DNA from: Zygnema cylindricum
Taxonomy: Eukaryota; Streptophyta; Zygnematophyceae; Zygnematales; Zygnemataceae
Reading direction: 5' to 3'
Assembly (NCBI GenBank): GCA_037447655.1
Contig: JBBHKE010003540.1
Coordinates: 29,187-93,186 of the forward strand
DNA: 64,000 bases
In this document: positions 10,252 through 21,123 of the stretch, in pieces
How the letters are laid out: each line of letters begins with the position of its first letter
Numbering within the stretch: position 1 is the stretch's first letter
The notes under the pieces: model-generated
Told to the model about the DNA's origin: nothing
What the model saw: only the letters and a program-made list of their open reading frames with translations
Database searches by the model: none
Translations under genes and position numbers: made by a program

Positions 10252-12746
10252 TGTCGTGCATGAGAGGCAAGCAAGCGAACATGCATCACAACCAGCAGAG
10301 TCATGCTAACCAACATATGTACCAGCGAAAACAATTATGAAAAGACAAAAATTATGTACACCATGAGAAGGAATAAAGGTGAAAATGACCCAAAGAGAGA
10401 AGGGGAAGAATACTCCCTTAGAGTAAAGTGGAAAGAGAGAAGGGGAAGAATACTCCCCTACAGTGAGTGGACCCAATAATTTATACTAAGCCGCAAGGTA
10501 GCCACTAGGCACTTGGGTCTTCCATGTATTCTCTACAATAGTTATCTCAAATGAAAGCAACGAGACAAAATAATCACTTCCAACCAAAACCAAGAAAATC
10601 AGAATTAACCAAAAATGACACTTTCCCAGGAAAACCGAAATGCCACACACATAAATTCACTCAAACAAACGGTCCAGCTGTCCGGAGAAGGGCGCAGCTT
10701 GACAGAAGATGCCACACCTCAAGCCTCCACTCCACCAATCGCCAAAAAGTCAAATTTGTAGGGAAACCTTTTGGACTCGGCCGAAGCCGTGTGGATTAAA
10801 AATGTCGTGCGTGAGAGACAAGCAAGCGAACATACATCACAACCAGCAGAGTCATGCTAACCAACATATGTACCAGCGAAAATAAATATGAAAAGACAAA
10901 AATTATACACACCATGAGAAAGAATAAAGGTGAAAATGACCCAAAGAGAGAAGGGGAAGAATACTTCCCTAGAGTGAAGTGGAAAGAGAGAAGGGGAAGA
11001 ATACTCCCCTACAGTGAGTGGACCCAATAATTATACTAAGCCACGAGGTAGCCACTAGGCTCTCGGGTCTTCCACGTATTCTCTACAAGAGTTATCTCAA
11101 AGGAAAGCAACGAAGGAAAATAGTCACTTCCAACCAAAACCAAGAAAATCGGTATTAACCAAAAATGACACTTTCCCAAGAAATCCAAAATGCCACACAC
11201 ATAAATACACTCAAACAAACCGTCTAGCTGTCCGGAGAATGGCGTAGCTTGACAGAAGATGCCACACCTCAAGCCTCCACTCCACCAATCGCAAAAAAGT
11301 CAAATTTGTAGGGAAACCTTTCGGACTCGGCCGAAGCCGTGTGGATTAAAAATGTCGTGCGTGAGAGACAAGCAAGCGAACATACATCACAACCAGCAGA
11401 GTCATGCTAACCAACATATGTACCAGCGAAAATAAATATGAAAAGACAAAAATTATACACACCATGAGAAAGAATAAAGGTGAAAATGACCCAAAGAGAG
11501 AAGGGGAAGAATACTTCCCTAGAGTGAAGTGGAAAGAGAGAAGGGGAAGAATACTCCCCTACAGTGAGTGGACCCAATAATTATACTAAGCCACGAGGTA
11601 GCCACTAGGCTCTCGGGTCTTCCACGTATTCTCTACAAGAGTTATCTCAAAGGAAAGCAACGAAGGAAAATAGCCACTTCCAACCAAAACCAAGAAAATC
11701 GGTATTAACCAAAAATGACACTTTCCCAAGAAAACCGAAATGCCACACACATAAATACACTCAAACAAACCGTCTAGCTGTCCGGAGAATGGCGTAGCTT
11801 GACAGAAGATGCCACACCTCAAGCCTCCACTCCACCAATAGCCAAAAAGACAAATTTGGAGGGAAACCTTCCGGACTTGGTCAAAGCCGCATGGATTAAA
11901 AGCGAGGCATAAACAAAGGCAAATATTTTTAACCTATCTAGCCACTATAGCTAGCTAGCAATAAGAAAGAGAGAGCATGAGCAATCGGTGAGAGAGAGAG
12001 CAAGAGAAAAGCTCCGCTGCCAAGAAAAATTTCTTGTCCAAAAGCTAAATTCTCTAAGTCTGAGAATTAGGCTAAGTAAGAGGTACGCTAGGCCTAAGCA
12101 AAATTAGCCTACGTCTAGTCTACTTTACATGCATGAAACTACTTAAGATGTTGGCCAATAGGCGGCCAACATCGTCTGCCGTACGCCTGACAAAATCCAC
12201 CGTCTGAGGGTAAAAACCCTCCCTAACTACATGTATGCGCGAACCTACATAGGTTCGCGACTTAAATAAATAGATATATCGAAGCGTCGCTCGGAAATCG
12301 CGATTCGGCTCCAAACGATACTTCGCGTCGATAATCATGAAATTGCGTGCATACGCACGAAACGATAAATACCGCACGAAATGAAACATATCGCACGACA
12401 TATTCACAGAATCGTGATGCGTCGCCCAAACAATATATCGCGTCTATTCTTCGAAAATCATATACCTACGCACGAAATGAAAGCTATCGCACGAAAGTAG
12501 TATTATACTGCCAAACGTGAAAATAAATGAATCGACGTGAAATCACACGTGCGACGAAACAACGTGAAAACGTGCGTGCATGCATAAAATCGTGCGTGCA
12601 TGCAAAATACCGCGTGTGTGTGCAAAATATCGTGCGTGCATCCAAAATACAGCGCGTGCGTGCATTATATCGTGCGCGCACGGCGAATATCGCGCGTGCG
12701 GGCATGATATTTTGCGCGTGGGCAACCGACACAATGCGGCATGACA
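10252..12746. repeat. LTR-like repeat, modules A-B-A-B-A-B-C, with 550-bp tandem array
   Basis: Starts tgtcgtgc and ends gcatgaca, an inverted TGTC...GACA terminus typical of LTRs. Module A (about 230 bp) and module B (about 320 bp) form a unit present three times head to tail, at 10252-10802, 10803-11352 and from 11353; the second and third units are nearly identical. The third is followed by module C (about 11899-12746), which ends in a CG-rich minisatellite. A single A-B-C unit would be about 1.4 kb. Small open frames here repeat with the unit and have no coding signature. No target duplication is found at its ends. Confidence 0.7.
12560..12725. repeat. CGTGCGTGCATGC-type minisatellite in module C
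   Basis: About eight irregular 20-bp units, each built around a cgtgcgtgcatgc core followed by aaaat-type spacers. A diverged equivalent lies at 18160-18400 in the other copy of module C. CpG density is far above the surroundings. Confidence 0.75.
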
Positions 12747-12748
12747 GC

Positions 12749-12977
12749 TGTCGTGCATGCGAGGCAAGCGAGCGAACATACATCACAACCTGCAGAGTCA
12801 TGCTAACCAACATATATACCAGCAAAAATAAACATGAAAAGACAAAAACTATATACACCATGAGAAGGAATAAAGGTGAAAATGACCCAAAGAGAGAAGG
12901 GGAAGAATACTCCCCTAGAGTGAAGTGGAAAGAGAGAAAGGGAAGAATACTCCCGTACTGTGAGTGGACCCAATAAT
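12749..12977. repeat. Module A of the second LTR-like copy, interrupted
   Basis: Begins tgtcgtgc two bases after the end of the first LTR-like copy, and matches module A through cccaataatt. At 12978 it is broken; modules B and C resume at 17264. It is thus the first part of a second A-B-C copy that has been split. Confidence 0.65.
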
Positions 12978-12992
12978 TCCCCCCCCTACTCT

Positions 12993-15604
12993 TTAGCCTG
13001 TAGAGAAGCTGGTCAACACAACTGAGGGCTTGGAACACATACAGAGGCAGGAGTGGTCAGCCAGGTTTAAAGATAATGGAGAAGAGAGGCACTCCATGTG
13101 GAACCCTTGATCACCACCTGTACATGTATGCACCCTCTGCAAACTCAACATCTCGTTAGTATTGTTGTCCACCACATGGAGAATGTGTGGAGAGACCTTT
13201 GTGTGGATGGTATCCAAGAGATAACGCGAGTTGATGAGAAACCGGTGCTCGTTGACACTCTCTCCCAATGGTGGGGTGGCTGGAAGGATCCTTTCTGAGA
13301 CAAGAGAGTCGCAATTGTCTTCCCTTAGGTTGATACTGGAAAAAGCAGGGAGAGCGGAAGCCAAATGTGCCATGGTGGGCAACGGATTGCAAGTCGAGAT
13401 AAGACGGAGGCAGATTTTGCGTCCCGGAAAATTAGAGAGATGGTGAGAAAAGGTCTGATCATGCATATCGGCCCCCCCACCGATTCGTAAGATAACATTC
13501 TGTCCCACTAAGCATTCGTAGTCGTTGCATTTGATGACCAATGCTCAGACAAAAACTTCCGCGGACTCACCCTCGATTCCGTTTTGGAATCGAAAGGTGA
13601 GCGGGTCCTTCGTGATTCCAAGCACTGGCTCCGTGGTACCGGCTGAAGTGAGAAGCCGAGTAACAGTGGCTTGAAGCTTGTCTGCGGTCAAACCAAGCTT
13701 GAGGGCAAATCCGGATCCGAAGATCACGGGTTTGGCTCCGGTGTCCATGAGAGGTAGAGAAGGAGCAACACCATTAACAGAGAAGGACTTTCGAGCTTTG
13801 TCCAAGAAACTGATGTGAGGATCAAGGTCATGGCGCTCATCCGCTGTAACAGGTTGAATAACTGAGAGACAACAGTTTAGCTGCAACGCCCTCAAAGAGC
13901 GGCTGCAGCAAACTCATCAACAACAAGAGAGGCTTTGAGAACCTCATTAGGAAAGGGAGAGGCCCTGGGGGCTTCATCAATCATGGTAGAATTGATGCTT
14001 AATCGTTCTTTGACTCGGTGTGCATCATGTATGGTACTATCCAAAATGGTGACGCTTCAGTCACTATGCAAGAAGTTGTGTCTAGTAGAGGAGAGAGAGA
14101 TTCTTTCTCGAAAGAAAGTGGAATACGAGAATTCTGTAATTTACCGTCCCGATTGTGATCAGGCGAGCCTCTACCAAAGGTAGATGCATGTTGTTGGACA
14201 GTAGAATCCCGGAAGATTCGCCCGGCCAACAATGGCATGTGGACTACTGTCCTTGCCATTCCCGTGAAGTGGGGTTTCATTTCGGCCATGAAGGCAGCGA
14301 ATTGCTCTTTCATCATGGCGGCGATCATGACTTATAACTCGGCTTTTTCCCTCTCTCGTCGAGAGATCTTAGGCGGAGTCGCCTCTTTCTCTGTCTCGGT
14401 AGGAGGAGTGACCGGCTTGGCAGAACGGGCAAGAATTCCACCGTTTTGAATCTGATTCTGATATGAGAAATTATGGTCTTTAACATGGCAACGGTGGACA
14501 TAATGTCCCTTTTGGTTGCAATGGGTGCATTTGGCTGACTTATCCGGACACATGCGGGCATCGTGCCCTATGTTTCCATATCGGAAACACAATCGGTCTC
14601 CGAAATTAAATGGCGGATTTCCCATGGCCGGCGTCTTTGGAGGCCTATTAGGAGGCCACGGATACCTCGGAGGTGGTGGGGATTGGTCAAATTGGTTTCC
14701 TAAAGATTCGGGATTGTCATGAGCATCCCACCACGACGATTGCATCTCATACCTAACCACATATTCAGCCGCTTGCTCAAAGGTAAATTTCAGCCCATAG
14801 GTTTGACTAAGATGAGTCTTAATGAATATTTTCGATTGAGGAGGAAACTGTCCCACGAATTTTTGGACAGCCTCCGCATCGGACATAAGGTCCGGTAAAG
14901 CTTCTCGAAAGGTTCGATTCGAGCTCGTAAAGCAGGGGCAGTCTCAGCTGGCCTACGTTTGAGTTCATCAACTCCTTAACATAATCTGGATTTTGCATCC
15001 GTTATTCTTCTTGGAGAAGATCGAACATGACCGAAAGCGGGTCACGTAAAAGAATTAATCCTCCCGGTCTAGTTGGAACTGCCGCTCGGGCAGCCACAGC
15101 ATACTGCTGAGGAATCTCGGAGATGAGGGGAGAGAAAGCGACCCTAAGGTCAAACCGGTCTTGATATCGGAAGGCTAAGTCCCTCATTTATGTGTCATAA
15201 AGCATGCGTAAATGAGATAAGGACATGGTATCTTTCAATCCGGAAAAACAAAATTGCATCTTGCCCATAGATCCCTCTGAGGAGGAAGCCATGTCTTCAA
15301 AAAGAGGATACACCGGTTGTTCCAAATTTGGACTAACCGGAAATTGAAATGTAAGAGGATGAGAAAAGATTTCCTCTGAAAACTCTTCTTCGGTTTTATC
15401 TTGGTATAACCTAGAGGAAACCGAGGATAATGGTGCGAGAATGGTCAATATTGACCGAACTGACGGAGATTTAGAAGTCGCTACAGAAATTGGTGCGTTC
15501 GTAGACTCGGAAAAACTAGAAAGATGTAAGTGCGGTGGACGGAAAACTGTCCCGCCGCGGGTAGATCCGGATTGATAACGTAAGTTATCCCAATCCGTGG
15601 GCAT
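12993..15604 (-). pseudogene. Gag-like protein with two zinc knuckles plus retropepsin-like domain
   Basis: On the minus strand, starting near 15604, the frame is broken by stops near 15188 and 15000 and by frame changes. A segment from about 14886 holds a capsid-like stretch (SDAEAVQKFVGQFPP), a Pro-rich linker, and two knuckles, CFRYGNIGHDARMC (about 14550-14591) and CTHCNQKGHYVHRC (about 14488-14530). At the second position of the first knuckle's motif the usual Cys spacing C-x2-C is altered to C-x2-Y. Further on is LPLMDTGAKPVIFGSG (about 13720-13765), carrying the D-T-G aspartic protease triad, and ECLVGQNVILRIGGG (about 13480-13520), where a retropepsin's hydrophobic-hydrophobic-Gly motif is expected. 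The protease type recalls retropepsin-like domains common in algal genomes; that is an impression, not a search result. Confidence 0.65.
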
Positions 15605-17263
15605 AAACGAAGAGAAAACCCTCGATTACTACTAGGAAAGAACAGAACGGCCTAATCGAAGTGTGTCAAATGGAAGGCCAAACCACAGAAGACAAGCTAA
15701 CACACGAAGTCTCTATCAAGACCTGGTGGTCAGATCTAGCAAGAAGTTGAAATACCAAAACCTCTACCCTGCAAACAATGGGGCAAGGCCGACGGGCCGG
15801 ATCTATAAAAACCAACAAAGAACTATCCAGACACCTTTCAGTGCAGATCTACAGCAGCACAGACAAAAAATTGTCTAACAGTGCCACCAACGGCAAGATA
15901 TATGAAACAAAATCCAATCCAGACAGGTACAGGAAACCTCAAGGCCACTCACGACCAGATAGCATGCAATAAAAGCAAGGAAAATGCAAATGCTCAAAAA
16001 GAAAGGTTCGTAATAGAACCAATCCACACCGATCCCTCTACACGAGTGTTCACACTATCGTGACGCTCCTGTACCCGCAAGGCATCGAGATACTTACAAA
16101 CACTTTTTGGTGAGTAGTAAAAGTGAACCGGACTTGGTTGAAGCAAGTCGGATTTTGCAGAGTCCTCAAGAACGTGATCCGCCTCAGTTCCGAATAATCG
16201 TACCCAGGACCACCACTAAACACTCAGGCAATTAGTATACTACTAGGGTATGCGTATCAGCGCTATGCCACGCTATACCCAACTATAAAGCAATGATAAT
16301 TATATGTTATAATTCGTGCAAATCTAATATATATGAAGATATATTTTTACTTTGCTAGGTTTTATGAATGATTAAATTTGGCAAAGGATAAAGAAAGAGA
16401 ATATCAAATTCACCACAAACCAAACATGAACTACCCAACAAAGGAAGTTGCACAAAAGGAAAGAAATATAAGAAATATTGAGAAAAGTTCAAAATAAAAC
16501 ACAAAGTGCGATAAAATTGGGCAAAAAGGTTTCCCAAACCCTAATACCACGCTGCAAAAATCAAAAATCTGCGACCAAGGGATGGTATTATGCTGAACTA
16601 GGGTTAAGAATTCCAAACAATAAACCCCAAATCTGCCCAAACCCTTTATCTGCGGCCCAAACCCTAAATCTGCGGCCAAACCCTAATTCCGCAGATTAAC
16701 CCTAAAAATCTGACATAAAATCAGACCTTAATCTGCAGACTAGAAATAGAGTGGCAACAAGATATTAGGACAATGATTGTAAGCAAGAAAGAATAAAACA
16801 AAAAACAAAAACAAAATGTTTTTTTTTTTTATAAAATAAAATTTATAAATTAAATTATTTTTATGATATATTTTCCCAATGCAAAGCTGAAAGCGAAAGC
16901 AAAAATAGAGAGAAAGTAGAATGAAACTTGTAGAAAGAAAAAACAAGGAGAAAAAAACCAAATCAAAAATAGGTGGAATAAAATATAGAAATGAAAAGAT
17001 GGATTTTATATTGAAAATAATGTAATTTATATATTTTTTTCCTTTAGCTTTATTTTATCACACAAAACTGAGAAGTAAAACTGAAAATAAAAGGTAAAAA
17101 GGTAAATAGGCAGGAGAATAGAAAGACAAAAACAAGAATAAAAACTGGATATGAAAGGTAATATTATTTTAATGAAATAAAATTTATATTTTAAATAATT
17201 TATTTAAAAGAAATAAACTTTTTAAAATATGTGCTTTTGAAAAGTTAGACCTTTTGGACAAGA
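15605..17263. other. Non-coding stretch upstream of the gag-like frame
   Basis: No credible coding region. It holds AACCCTAA-type repeats (16540-16735) and a very AT-rich part (16740-17240). A 12-base stretch (ccttttggacaa) near 17251 is the inverse of a sequence found in both copies of module C (near 12027 and 17711). Confidence 0.55.
16540..16735. repeat. AACCCTAA / ATCTGCGGCC short repeats
   Basis: Seven or so copies of aaaccctaa or a close variant, several separated by atctgcggcc to give units near 20 bp. The core equals the plant telomere unit, but the copies are interspersed, not a pure telomere array; interstitial or promoter-type (telo-box-like) repeats are both possible. Confidence 0.6.
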
Positions 17264-18432
17264 ATACTAAGCCACGAGGTATTCACTAGGCTTTCGGGTC
17301 TTCCACGTATTCTCTTCAAGAGTTATCTCAAAAGAAAGCAACGAAGCAAAATAATCACTTCCAACCAAAACGAAGAAAATCGGAATTAACCAAAAATGAC
17401 ACTTTCCCAAGAAAACCGAAATGCCACTCACAAATACACTCAAACAAACCGTCCAGCTGTCCGCAGAACAACGCAGCTTGACGGAAGATGCCACACCTCA
17501 AGCCTCCACTCCACCAATTGCCAAAAATACAAATTTGGAGGGAAACCTTCCGGACTTGGCCGAAGCCGTGTGGATTAAAAGCGAGGTATAAACAAAGGCA
17601 AATATTCTTAACCTATCTAGCCACTATTAGCTAGCAATAAGAAAGAGAAAGCATGAGCAATCGGTGAGAGAGAGAGCAAGAGAAAAGCTCCGCTGCCAAG
17701 AGAAAATTCTTGTCCAAAAGCTAAATTCTCTAAGTCTGAGAATTAGGCTAAGTAAGAGCTACGCTAAGCCTAAGCAAAATTAGCCTACGTCTAGTCTACT
17801 TTACATGCATGAAACTACTTAGGATGTTGGCCAATAGGCGGCCAACATCGTATGCCGTACGCATAACAAAATCCACTGTCCGAGGGTAAAAACCCTCCCT
17901 AACTACATGAGCGCGCGAACCTACATGGGTTCGCGACTTAAATAAATAAATAAATGGTGTATCGAAGCGTCGCCCAGAAATCGTGATTCGCCTCTAAACG
18001 ATACTCCACGTTCATACTTCGAAATCGTAGTACCTACGCACGAATAAAAGGTATCGCACGAAATACTCGAAAAGTGTGTACCTGCGCACGAAACAAAACG
18101 TCTAGCACGAAATTAGTACTTTTCACCGAAACATATAAATAGATGAACCGACGTGAAATCGCACGTGCGAACGAAAATTATGCACGCGTGCCAAAATCGT
18201 GCGGGTATGCCTAAAATTGCGCGTGCATGCATAAAACCGCGCGTGCATGAGAAATACCGCGCGCACGTGCCTTAAACCGTGCGTGCATGTGTAATACCGC
18301 GCTTCCGTGAGAAATACCGCGCGTGCATGAGAAAAATCGCACGTGCGTGCGTAATATCGTGCGCGCACGTCGACTATCGCGCGTGCGGAAATGGTATCGT
18401 GCGCGCGAGCTACCGATACGATGCGGCATGAC
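17264..18432. repeat. Modules B and C of the second LTR-like copy
   Basis: Matches 11584-12746 along its length, with small indels, from actaagccacgagg to the closing gcatgaca. Together with 12749-12977 it makes a second A-B-C copy. The end at 18432 is abrupt: the next base begins a copia protease segment. Confidence 0.7.
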
Positions 18433-19503
18433 ACTGCAGATTCGTAAAAGCCGCCTTGTTCCAACACATATGGGAAGACGCTCCCGTGTCCATCATCCAT
18501 CCTGCATCCTTAGGACCCTCCATGGCTGCCGCCATAGCAAATAATTCCGCCTCCTCTGTCTAATTGAAGCTTAAAGACTCATCTGCATCAGTTGCAAAAG
18601 CTGAAAAAAAAGCATTTCCACGGGTAGGATTCCCAGGGAAGCCTCTCTGATATTGGCTTTGCTGCCAACTTGGCCCGTATAAACCTGTCTCATTAGCCTT
18701 TTTCAGCTTAGGACACTACCTGTATCCATGACCCTTTTCAGAAACAATAAAAGCAAGTAGTACAAGATGACCTATTTTGCCTCTGATTATACTGAGTAAA
18801 CTGATTCTGATTCTGGTTAAATTGACTCTTGTTCTGATTAATCTGATTTCTTTTGTCAAAGTCTGTGGAAAAAGCTTCAACCTTTCGTTCTACTTCAAGG
18901 AGTTTAGTATTATTCTCTTCTTACAATATAAGATTATATGCTAACTGAAATGACTTGCTAGCTTTATCATGATTTTTTAACTGAACAGACCTTCATGCTA
19001 CTAAGGAGACCTCTAATAAGCAAAGCTGCCTGTTGAAACTTAGGAAATGACCCCCAAGCAGAAGAGTGAGCATCAATGAGTGCACCAAAATTGTCACAAT
19101 ACTCGACCATAGTACCCCCCGAGTATTTGTATCCCCAAATTTTTCCAACCACCAAGAGCTTTTCCTAAACATTCGCTTTCTCAAAAGCGGATTTCAGTGA
19201 TGTCCAAATCTCGCTCGCCTTCTTCATTTTCAGTCGAGATATGACCAAATTTTATGAAATACAAAGAAATAGATTGTTCCTTGCCATTGAATTCTATTTC
19301 GCGCAAGTTGGATCTGTTACATCAAGGGAGCCATCCAAGACCCCCAATAAGTCAGCAGTTTCAAACGAGAATTCAACCATCGCCGCCCAATAAGCATAGT
19401 TTTGGCCATTGAAGATAGGAATTCTTGAAGAAAGGCACATAACCTGTTGTTATACAACCACCGTTGCAGGAGAAGAACGAGCAGTAGTAGTGGAAGTAGA
19501 CAT
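18433..19503 (-). pseudogene. Second copia element fragment: gag to start of protease
   Basis: Minus strand from an ATG at 19503: a copia gag with SRIPIFNGQNYAYWAAM (about 19390-19440), KKASEIWTSLKSAFEKANV (about 19165-19222, followed by a stop) and WGYKYSGGTMVEYCDNFGAL; then a knuckle remnant CFYCFRKGHGYR followed by a stop where the last Cys block starts (about 18720), and protease WMMDTGASSHMCWNKAAF (about 18445-18500). Several stops and a frame change are present. The protein sequence differs clearly from the 2928-9334 element, so it is another copia family. It is cut off at 18432 by the LTR-like repeat just after the protease active site; the rest of pol is not in the window. Confidence 0.75.
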
Positions 19504-21118
19504 GAAAAACAGCAGAAACTATCAAAGTACCTACTCAACAACCAACTTTGAACTAACACAAAATATGACTCATAAAGTCAATATGCTTCAAATTAGTCAC
19601 AGTGTTACAAAATAGAGTAAACTGATAATTCCCAAAATTTCAGCCCAAATGACTTATTAAACCATAAGATATGATGTTTGGAAGTTTCCCAAAAACTACC
19701 CTTATAAAATCATATTCCCAAAACTGGATACTACAAAATTGGCTAAGTCCTAAGTTATATGCTCACAGTGTGTATCTACTGATCTACACTAATTTGGGTA
19801 ACCGTTACTAAGGTTATTATCTTGACTAACGACAAAACATCCTACCTGTACGTCACTGAACCTTAAAACCAGAATTATTATTTTCAAAAAACCTGATTAA
19901 TGGAACACTATTTTTTTATTACACTAGACTACAAACCAATGTTATTCGGATATTTAGAGATTTTAAACCGTACACAAAACGTTCCAACCGTACACAAAAC
20001 TTTCCAAATGCTTAGTCAGCGGTAATCACTAAAGTTCAGCCGAATGTCGTTGTGTAGTACGAAGCACCTGAGTGCTTCGTCACTTGTGGTCCTACGCGAA
20101 TTGCGCTTGTGGTCCCTCGTGAATCACGTTTGTGGTCCCGGGTGAATCGTGGCCGTTGGAGCAAATTTGATCGATGATGGTACCGTCGAACTGTACCATA
20201 TGTTTCCGGAATACCCGGGTCAGATCCCGTTCGTCCGATAATGTGAATCGAATCGTCAACTTTTTGACACGTATAGCTGACTGTCGGCGCCACTCCGAAA
20301 ATCGTGCATACGTTCTTTCGCCGACACGTGTCCTTGCAAAAGTACGATACACTCTACTATACTATTCGCTCTTATAACGCTAATAAAGGTAAGTATTACA
20401 GTAGACTACTAGGAAAATATTCTAAGTTATTTTTACCCCTATTTACATAAATAAAGATTTATAAATTACAACAGTTTTGACGGCGAGCGGCCTCAAAGAT
20501 TCCAAAAGACAAAGGTCGAAACTCGTATCTGTACAACCAGCCGCAAAATAAAATGACGGGAATGTACAAGTTGTACGTACCTATTTTGTAGGCAGGCGTA
20601 GCAAATTCCGGATGACGATCGATGGTGGTGAAAGCGTCACAACACATTCTTCAACAAACTTTTTGTGGTGGTTTTCGTCGGATCTGATTCTCGCGTGTCC
20701 GATGTCGCGTGGCATATGTACAAAGGCGAGTGGCAAATGTTTCCTCGTTGGCGCCTTGCTCGTACGTGACCTTTCCACGCGTAAACGTTTTACACGTCCG
20801 GTGATTGGGTAGTGTCCTCCCTGAGGAGAGTAAGGGCATTTTCCCATGTAACTGAAACTTTAATCTTGTAACTTTGTTTTTAGCAAAGATTCTCCGTACT
20901 ACTTTCTGAGGATTCATATGTAAAAAAATCAAATCGTTACTTTAGATCGTGATGGATGTAGACGTGGGTGTAATTTGTGAAAGTTTGTAGACGATTTCAA
21001 AACTCTCAACAATTGATGAAGTTTACAAAATAGCGACGTTTGTAGACGTCTAGCTACTTGTGACATTGTAGATGTTTAGGATTTCTGACATTTTGACGTC
21101 ATGCTCAATTATGATAGC
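19504..21118. other. Non-coding stretch between copia fragment and gypsy element
   Basis: No supported gene. It may include the 5' leader and LTR of the copia fragment, but no matching second LTR exists in the window to prove this. Three tandem 25-30 bp units of the cttgtggtcc type lie at about 20083-20150. Around 20950-21070 the motif tgtagacg recurs several times. Confidence 0.4.
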
Positions 21119-21123
21119 GTCGA
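21119..21123. repeat. Left target-site duplication of the gypsy element
   Basis: gtcga directly before the 5' LTR, repeated at 28039-28043. Confidence 0.85.

Larger units (their letters stand above)
12978..17263 (-). mobile_element. Gag-protease region without reverse transcriptase, inside the LTR-like repeat
   Basis: This 4.3-kb block lies between module A (ends 12977) and module B (starts 17264). On the minus strand it encodes gag and a retropepsin-like domain, then stops; directly after the coding end is a purine run (GAGTAGGGGGGG on the minus strand) that looks like a polypurine tract. No reverse transcriptase, RNase H or integrase motif is seen in any frame. Two readings fit: the internal part of a non-autonomous LTR element whose LTRs are the A/B/C modules, or a separate element inserted between A and B. 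No TG/CA ends or clear target duplication were found, so the boundaries are unsure. Confidence 0.5.

Noticed and set aside
11036-11822. Repeated 78-codon frames, minus strand
   Set aside because: They recur only because the 550-bp unit is repeated; the sequence shows no protein features.
12484-13038. 184-codon minus frame and its plus-strand counterpart
   Set aside because: Produced by the CG-rich minisatellite in module C, open on both strands.
16540-16735. Chromosome end (telomere)
   Set aside because: Units are interspersed with other sequence and flanked on both sides by ordinary DNA.
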